64,000 bases of DNA from contig CM060174.1 in assembly GCA_030549775.1 (NCBI GenBank), positions 96,240,132 to 96,304,131 of the forward strand. Direction: 5' to 3'. This document shows, one piece after another, positions 56,680-64,000 of this stretch; position 1 is the first letter of the stretch, and every line of letters starts with the position of its first letter. Source of the stretch: Tamarix chinensis. Taxonomy: Eukaryota > Streptophyta > Magnoliopsida > Caryophyllales > Tamaricaceae. The notes under the pieces were generated by a model. That model ran no database searches. It worked only from the letters and a program-made list of their open reading frames with translations, and was not told where the DNA came from. The position numbers and the translations under genes are program-made.

Positions 56680-58100
56680 CAAACACAAACCATAAACCCT
56701 ATATAAATCTAAAAACCCTAAAATAAATAAAATAAACCATAAATATCAAACAAATCTAAAAAACCTATAATAAATAGAATAAACACTAAAGCCTTAAAAA
56801 AACTCAAAAATAAACACTAAACCTTAAAAAAAATCTCTAAAAAGTCTAAAAAACTAAAATAAATGAAATAAACCCTAAACCCTAAAAAAATTTAAAATAA
56901 ATGGAATAAAACCTAACCCTACAACCTACAATCTAAACTTAAAACCCTAAAAAATCTAAAATAAATAGAATAGCCATTAAACCCTAAAAATTCTCAAAAC
57001 ACATAAAATAAATTGAGTAAACCCTACACCATAAAAAATATAAAAAACTAAAATAAATATAATCAACACTAAACCCAAAAAATATAAATTAAATAGAAAA
57101 AACCTAACCTTTAACCCTAAACATTAAACCTAAAAAATTATAATAACCTCAAATAATTGGAATATACTTTAAAATAATAAATCCTAAACCCTAAATAAAT
57201 ATAAAATACTAAAATAAATGGAATAAAACTTAAACCCTATATAAATCAAAAAATAAATAAGAATAAATGAATAAATCATAAACCCTATTAAAAATCTAAA
57301 AGCCTTAAATGAATGGAATTAATCCTAAAATAGTCAAAATAAACCTAAACTCAAAAACCTATTAAAGAAATCTAAAAAACTAAAATAAACTCTATTTAAA
57401 AAATAATGGAATAAATCATAAACTCTGTTAAAAATATAAAAGCCTAAAATGAATGGAACGAATCCTAAAATAATGAAAATAAACCTTAAACTCTAAACCC
57501 TATTAAAAAATATAAAACTCTAAACTAAATGAAATAAACCTTAATACATAATGCTCTAAACACTAAACCCTATGAAAAATCTAAAAGCCTAAAAATGGAA
57601 TAAATCATAACCTCTAATTAATAGAATAAACCTTGTACCCTATTAAAAAATTCTAAAAAACCTAAAATAAATGGAATAAACCTTTGACCCCATTAAAAAA
57701 TATAAAATAAATGGAGTAAAACATAAACCCTAGACCCTTTTAAAAAATTCTAATCCCCTAAAATAAATGAAATAAATTTTAAACCATTCTTTTTATATAA
57801 AAAAACCTATAATATATGGAATAAACCTTAAACCTTATTAAAAATAAAAACATAAAATAAATTGAATAAACCCTAAACCCTTTTTAAAATATCTAAAACC
57901 TAAGGTAAATGAAATAAACCTTAAACCATATTAAAAATATTAAAAAAATAATAAAATAAATAGAATAAACCTTAAAACCTATTAAAAAAATATAAAAAAT
58001 AAATATAATAAACCCCCTAAAATGAAAAAATTAAAAAGCCTAAGATAAATTGTAAACCCAAAAAAATGTCAAAAATCTAAAAAATAAAACAAAATAAACT
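56680..58100. repeat. Long degenerate AAACCCTA-rich tract, right part
   Basis: About 1.4 kb built from variations on AAACCCTA(TT)AAAAAATCTAAAA and CCTAAAATAAATGGAATAAA. The period is irregular, about 40-60 bases. Perfect tandem AAACCCT is rare, so this is a telomere-like minisatellite rather than a true telomere. It continues the tract at 48240-48336 across CACTA-2. Confidence 0.75.
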
Positions 58101-58311
58101 CTAACCCATTAAAATATATAGACCAAAATAGAATTAAAAAAATTGATGGGACAACACCTCGTTGGTGCTTGATCCCGCTTTCAGTGTGTTGGAATGTTAC
58201 ATACCACTAGGCTAAGGCGCATCACAAGAGGGTTAAATATAATGTCTTATATAAAATTTCAACTACTGGATGGGTTCAAGTGAATGTAGCATGCACTGTG
58301 CTTTGTGTTAC

Positions 58312-58689
58312 TGATGCACAGCCCAATAGGCCTAGGCCCAAGAGACACTAAGGTCCACCTATTAGATTCCATGACTATGTCATTGCTTGAGTAGGATGAA
58401 TTAGCTGAGAGTTTCCGTTGGTTATTGAGTGATGTGTCACTCATAATTTTTCTTTCCCATTTGCTAAGTTTGTTATTTGGAATTTGTTTGTTATGGACAT
58501 TTGTCCTTTTTTTAGTCGATGACGTGTATTTCTAGTGGATACTTGAGCTAATATATAATCAGCCATACCGAAGGGATCGAGTATGATGTATTTCTCAAGT
58601 ACACTTCCACTATCTATCCGACTCTCCTTCTAAATTCCTCTGGAGCCAACCCTGCTCAAAAGGGGTCTGATCTGTGATAGGCACCATCA
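58312..58689 (+). mobile_element. Chromovirus 5' LTR (378 bp)
   Basis: TG...CA ends, paired with the 3' LTR. It is followed by AATTTGCTGCTTTCATTGAG, the gag leader/primer region of this element type. Confidence 0.9.
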
Positions 58690-58722
58690 ATTTGCTGCTT
58701 TCATTGAGAGAGCGATTCAGCC

Positions 58723-59650
58723 ATGGTAAATGGAGCATGCACTCGTTCACAATCCACTGATGATAGTTAGCAACAACATCATGACCACTCTATTACTATT
58801 GCAAACCTGGAACAGAAATTTAATACTCAATAAGAAGCCATTAATGAGTTGAACCAGTCCTTTTCCACACAACAATCCGCCATGCTGGAGCTCCTTGCTA
58901 AATTCCCTAGGTTGGAAGGTTTGCTCACAACTAGTTCGTCCACCTCATCCCCTGCGACCCAACATCTACCACCCCTTCTCCCAACGTCGGCTACGCTTCC
59001 ACCACCACCAACCACAATACATCTAACACCTGTTGTACCCACTAACCTGATATTATCCTTCCAATCCAATCCACAATCCTAGCCATATTAGCACATTAAA
59101 CCCATACGCTGCAATGTAACTACTTTTGATGGCTCGAACCCTTTGGATTGGATTTTTCAAGCCAAACGATATTTTAGTTTTTATTCGGTTCTAGATGAAC
59201 ATCGCCTAGATCTTGCCAATTTTTATATAACCGACCTAGCCTTGAGTTGGTTCCAGTGGATGTATCGGAACAGGCAGCTAATGACTTGGACCTCATTGAC
59301 TAGTGCTATTGAGCAGCGTTTTGGACCTTCCAATTATTCCAATCACTAGGAGGCACTCTTTAAGCTCTTCCAATCAGGTACTATCGATTAATATCAGTCT
59401 CGATTTGAGAAAATTTGCAATCGAATTACCAACCTCCCCCTCAATTTTATCCTCAATTGTTTCATTTCCGGCCTCAAACCTCAAATCCAGCATGAACTAG
59501 CTGTCAATAAGCCCACCTCTATCTCATCAGCCATAGATTTAGCTAAATTGATTGAAGCCAAACTCTCAGATCAGCAAGCTCCCTTCAACCGGCCTAGCAA
59601 TTCAAAGCCGGCTTATCCAAATCCCACGCCACCAAAACCACCCAATTGCC
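58723..59650 (+). pseudogene. Chromovirus gag
   Basis: Begins MVNGACTRSQSTDDS at 58723. A coiled-coil-prone segment (LEQKFNTQ, LNQSFSTQQSAMLELLAKF) comes first, then a proline/serine/threonine-rich linker (58920-59060). The gag domain follows: FDGSNPLDWIFQAKRYFSFY, LALSWFQWMYRN, AIEQRFGPSNY, ALFKLFQSG and CFISGLKPQIQHEL. Stops lie in the coiled-coil segment, between linker and gag domain, after SNH and after GTID. No zinc knuckle was seen before the join to RNase H near 59650. Confidence 0.85.
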
Positions 59651-61509
59651 TTCGACAGCAAGCGCTTGCCTTCCCAGCTTTAGGCAGCATCAGCTTACAG
59701 TAGAGATATGTACGCCATCACATCCGCTGTGTAGAAATGGCGTTAATATTTTTTGGGTTCTCCCTTCACAATAGTAACGAATCACCAAAGTTTAAAACAA
59801 CTCCTTAGCCAAACGATACAAACTCTAGAACAACAATGGTGGTTGACTAAGTTATTAGGCTATGAATTCAACATCGCCTATAAGGTGGGGAATACCTATA
59901 AGGCCACAGATTCTCTCTCTCATTGGACAAATGAAGCAACAGGCACTCTCTATACCATCTCTTGCCCAATTTCGTAGATTATGTATCAGTTTCGAGTAGA
60001 CACATTGGCTGACCCTCAGCTTCAGCACATTTTACAGCAGCTTGAAAATCAATCAAACCCTCCTAAAGATTATTCTAGCTGCAATGGACTCATCCTATTT
60101 CGAGGAAGGTTAGTCGTTCCCTATAATTCTTCTCTACGTGAACAAGTTTTGTAGTACTTCCATGATTCAGTTATAGGGGGACATTGGGGGGTAGCAAAAA
60201 CCATGTCTCGTCTTGCAGCAAATTTATACTGGGTTAATATGCATCAAGATGTTAAGAATTATGTTGATCGATGTGTTGTATGTCGAATGGTGAAACTTGA
60301 AGTGGGTTGTGCAAAAGGGTTGTTGCAGCCCTTACCCGTGCCTCTTTGCATTTGGGAGGATGTTGCTACTGACTTTATTACTAGCCTTCCACCTTCAAAT
60401 GGCAAGGAAACAATATGGATCACTTTGGACATATTATAAAAATATGCACATTTATGTGCCTTACCTGCCAAAGTTGCACCTGCTAAACTGGCCGAGCACT
60501 TTGTGCAAGAGGTGGTGCGCCTTCATGGGTACCCTCAGTCTATTGTTTCTGATAGAGACCCATTGTTCACTAGTCATTTTTGGCAAGAGATGTGCCGTAT
60601 GCGAGGTACTAAGCTAAAGATGAGTAGTGTCTATCATCCGCAGACGGATGGACAAACTGAAGTTTTGAACCGTTGTTTAGAGACTTACCTTCAGGCCTAC
60701 ACCAGTGACAAACCACGCCAATGGGCTCAGTTTTTACCTTGGGTAGAATACTGGTATAATACCACTCAGCACAGTTCCATTGGAATGACTCCCTTCCAAG
60801 CAGTCTTTAGGCGTGAGCCGCTAGTCTTTTCTGACTATATTGAGGGGTCTACTAATGTTGATGCACTCCAGCATGATTTTAAAACCAGAGATTAGTTAAT
60901 AGGCTACCTCAAAGCTAACTTACTCAGGGATCAAGTTCACATGAAAAATCAAGTTGATAAGCATCGTAAGGATAAGGAATTTCAATGTGGGGATTGGGTG
61001 TTTGTCAAGCTACAGCCGTATAAACAGTAATCAGTTGCCAATCATCAATCGCATAAGTCGGCTAAGAGATATTTTGAGCCCTTCATGATCATCAAGTGAA
61101 TTGGTCTTGTCGCCTATCGACTGCACCTTCCTCAACATTCCAAGATCCACCTATCTTTCACATTTCAATCCTGAAAGCTTGCTTGAGCCCCGATCAAGCA
61201 ATCCCAGCCCCATTGCCAATTGATGTTATTGAAGGACAACCCCTATTCCAGCCAAATGCGCTTCTGGGCACTAGAGTTATTACACCTGATAATCAGCCTA
61301 TCAGACAAGCTCTAATCCAGTGGGAACACTCTAGTCCAGAGGAGGCCACATGGGAGGATTGGAATCAGCTACAGCGTATTTTTCCTCACTTCAACCTTGA
61401 GGACAAGGTTGCTCTCCGAGATGGGAGTATTGATGCACAGCCCAGCAGGCCTAGGCCCAAGAAACACTCAGGTCCACCCATTAGATTCCATGACTATGTC
61501 ATTGCTTGA
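59650..61509 (+). pseudogene. Chromovirus pol remnant: RNase H - integrase - chromodomain-like tail
   Basis: The reading resumes at SKRLPSQL.AASAYSRDMYAI and FLGSPFTIVTNHQSLKQLL, the RNase H domain in a different frame from gag. Integrase has its zinc-binding part (H..H in HDSVIGGHWG, C..C in DRCVVCRMVK) and core acidic residues in ATDFITSLP, SDRDPLF and DGQTEVLN. Its C-terminal basic part is near 60950-61020. A chromodomain-like end (ALIQWEHSSPEEATWEDWNQ, LEDKVALRDGS) closes it. Stops occur near 59975, 60152, 60437 and 60893, and there is a frameshift before 61096. The last 26 codons lie inside the 3' LTR, ending at TGA 61507-61509. Confidence 0.85.
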
Positions 61510-61807
61510 GTAGGATGAATCAGCTAAGAGTTTTCGTTTGTTGCTGAGTGTTGTGTCACTCATAATTTTTCTTTCCCATTTGCTTAGTTTGTTATTTGGA
61601 ATCTGTTTGTTATGGACGTTTTCCCTTTTTTAGTCGATTACATGTATTTCTAGTGAATACTTGAGCTAATATATAATCAGCCATACCGAAGGGATCGGGT
61701 AGGCTGTATTTCTCAAGTACTCTTCCACTATCTATCCGACTCTCCTCCTAAATTCCTCTGGAGCCAACCCTGCTCAAAAGGGGTCTGATCTATGATAGGC
61801 ACCATCA
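61431..61807 (+). mobile_element. Chromovirus 3' LTR (377 bp)
   Basis: Matches the 5' LTR over its entire length. The first 79 bases overlap the end of the pol reading frame. Confidence 0.9.
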
Positions 61808-61812
61808 GTTAC

Positions 61813-64000
61813 TACGAATGTCGCTTCTAATAGTTTATCGTAATTACAATAACGTCACCACCTCCCTTATCTATTTGTTGCTTAAATCAAATATTGGCCT
61901 TTAATTTGTTCGATCCAACAACTATGTATCGTTCTTATATATGTACTTTAAACTATAGTCATTATATATATATATACTCAAAAAAAATTGGTTGTCTTTC
62001 GACAAATCAATGTAAAAATCATTAGTTGAGGTCGACTACATTGTATGCAGTAAACATATGAGAGGTTCACGAGAAATTCTCACCTCTGATGCATGGGGCA
62101 GCGGACACTACCTATTTTGCGTCTTGAAAACATCCCAAGGACAGGAATGAACCTAGAGACGCCGAAATCAAGTGGAAACGGCAACGCTGACCAGCCTCCC
62201 AAAAACAAAGAATGGTAAGAAGCTTTCTCCTTCGATTTGGGTTTATGGTACGATTCTCTTCTTCTTCAACTTCCTCCTCTAGATCGATAAGATTTGCTGG
62301 TGATTTTGATTTTCGTCCATGATCTTCGTCTCTGTCAACCAAACCTACTATCCTTCGTGGTGGTGAATAAGAGCAAAATAAGAGAGAAGATGAGAGCATA
62401 GAGATAGATAATCGAGATATGAATGGATGGGGGTCAAGGAAAATGACAATGATGGTGACAAACAGATCCTCAGCTTTTGAAGACAAAGTTTGGCCTTTAA
62501 GGTTCTTACTTTGAGGTTGTCTTAAATTTTTAATGAGCTTGTGTTGTATCTTCATTCTTCTTCTTTGTTTTCCCTTTAATTTAGAGAACTGGATTATATA
62601 AGGCTCTTTTATTAAATAATGAGTAAGTGTTTTCTTTTAATTTATTTTGGCTTAAGTGAACTATAAATTAAGATTCTAATTATAGGTAACAATTATATAT
62701 AGTCGTTTATATCTATCCCTAATTTCTAATATTTTAAAAAATTAGTGTTTTTGTGTTTTCTCCCATTCACACTTTCTTTTTCCATTCCCATTTCTGTGCA
62801 ATATTATTTCGCACCTCTGATGCTTTTTTGGGTTCAAGAAGATCATGTCACACCGACTCTATTTTTCATTTCATACCTCATGTAGTAAAGCAAGGCAATA
62901 TGAAAAATACATCGTTTTCCTATGTCATTGGCCTCCAATATGATTTATAGCTTAGCTCTCTATACTACTAATTTTACCAGTGTTCTACAGTTACAAAAAT
63001 GATGGCAAAATATAATATAAAAATAATAATTTTTTGATATTATATATATATATATATATATATTGAAATAAGAACGGCAGACACATGAAATTTTCGAACG
63101 GGACGGACAGGAGTAGTGAAGAGCTCACTTCTTTATAGAGAAAAATAGTTGAAAGTCAATCTACGTCAAAGTATTTAAAGTTATACAATCTATTTAGTAT
63201 TTAGTCTTTTTTTTATATTCCAATATATATATATACATATAAAGAATATTATCTATACATTTATATATAATTATGTGTATATATTAATATAATTATATAT
63301 ATATAATATTTTATATTTAAAATTAAATATTTTAAAATTATTTTAATTTTTATCTTATTAATTCTACTAGAAAGCAATGTTCCCCTTTATATATTGACGT
63401 AAGACTCCACGCTTTAGCTTAGATAGGTGTTCAGATTCTCTGTTGAATAGACGGGAATACGTAGAAGAATGTCATTGGTCATAAATAAATAACCGGAATG
63501 AATCGCATGCACGCTGTTGTTTATGGAACCTACTGACAGATGCGACAGATAAGCCTGATAGATTATATTTTATTTTTTCCAGTCTTTTTCCTGTTAGAGT
63601 TGATACAATCAGCATGCTTCTTTGATTTAATTTTTTTAATTTTATAAACATATACATCCTTAATAATATAAATATTATAAATACATATGTTTTATTAGCA
63701 AATACAGATCTGATAGTCGCAAACACATATCTTATATTAAAAAAACATTCCTCTTCCAGTTTTAATTTTAAAGTACAGTCTTTTTATTGGTTGAAATTAC
63801 GTATTATATATCAATAAATATACGTCTTATAGCTAAAAAATATACATCTCAAAAGCCTACAAAATTTCAATATACATACATGAGAAGCATAGTACTCCAC
63901 CAATTGTACTATTGTTAACAAAAATTAACATTACGCCTACCGTTTACTTGCATATGTGATACACTGAATCTAATTAAATTGCTGCCAGCATGGTGCTCCA
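61813..64000. other. Intergenic, no gene established
   Basis: The minus-strand ORF at 62112-62555 (147 codons, with an acidic LIDLEEEVEEEENR stretch) has no domain I recognise and could be an exon or leader of an unseen gene. TA microsatellites lie about 61963-61974 and 63043-63062. Nothing else was found. Confidence 0.3.

Larger units (their letters stand above)
58312..61807 (+). mobile_element. Ty3-gypsy chromovirus, internally deleted, TSD GTTAC
   Basis: Two LTRs (58312-58689 and 61431-61807) run TGATGCACAGCC to GGCACCATCA. GTTAC flanks both sides (58307-58311, 61808-61812). My hand alignment finds about 26 substitutions and one indel between the LTRs, so it is not a very recent insertion. 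Inside are gag, then RNase H and integrase with a chromodomain-like tail; protease and reverse transcriptase are deleted. The total of 3496 bp is well short of a full-length plant chromovirus. Confidence 0.95.

Noticed and set aside
56680..58100. True chromosome end
   Set aside because: The AAACCCT words are degenerate and interrupted, and transposons and other DNA continue beyond them.
62112..62555. 147-codon minus-strand ORF as a gene
   Set aside because: No recognisable domain, no supporting second exon and no clear promoter; kept only as a possibility in the intergenic entry.

Overview
The window looks like nuclear DNA of a flowering plant. It is AT-rich and dominated by plant-type transposable elements: CACTA/En-Spm with TNP2 transposase, Ty3-gypsy including a chromovirus, Ty1-copia, an L1-like LINE and a MITE. 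It holds one intact protein gene, a cytosolic sulfotransferase (SOT). I cannot name the species, nor decide monocot versus eudicot. I saw no rRNA, tRNA, CRISPR or bacterial-type gene organisation.

Layout. Bases 1-535 are the 3' part of a broken LINE (minus strand). About 540-5300 is intergenic with simple repeats. About 5300-23500 is one decayed CACTA element (CACTA-1, minus strand) whose TNP2 gene is cut into five collinear pieces. The interruptions are a 560-bp solo LTR (D), a 1.47-kb solo LTR (X) that itself contains a 4.6-kb solo LTR (A), a second 4.6-kb solo LTR (B), and a copia fragment joined to a truncated gypsy LTR. D, X, A and B all keep perfect 5-bp target-site duplications. The copia gag carries a small MITE with a TTA duplication.

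The sulfotransferase is at 27360-28409 (349 residues, no intron), with a TATA box 46 bp upstream of its ATG. Past it are degenerate AAACCCTA-type tracts and a tandem repeat. A third CACTA (about 30743-45021, tentative) is split at the start of its transposase by a Ty3-gypsy element (32140-43090). The 5' LTR of that gypsy element is in turn split by a third 4.6-kb solo LTR (C, 34352-38992, TSD GTTAG). A second CACTA (48337-56679, plus strand) sits inside a telomere-like AAACCCTA tract. A deleted chromovirus (58312-61807) has 378/377-bp LTRs and a perfect GTTAC duplication. The right end is intergenic.

None of the transposon genes is intact, so the only functional product I would predict is the sulfotransferase. 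The least ordinary material is the A/B/C family: about 4.6-kb TG...CA units without coding capacity, each with a TSD, and each carrying arrays of a roughly 53-bp monomer around a CCACCGGCTATAATAGTGG core. In B and C these come with a roughly 20-bp minisatellite containing TTAGGGTTT. All boundaries and homologies were read by eye.
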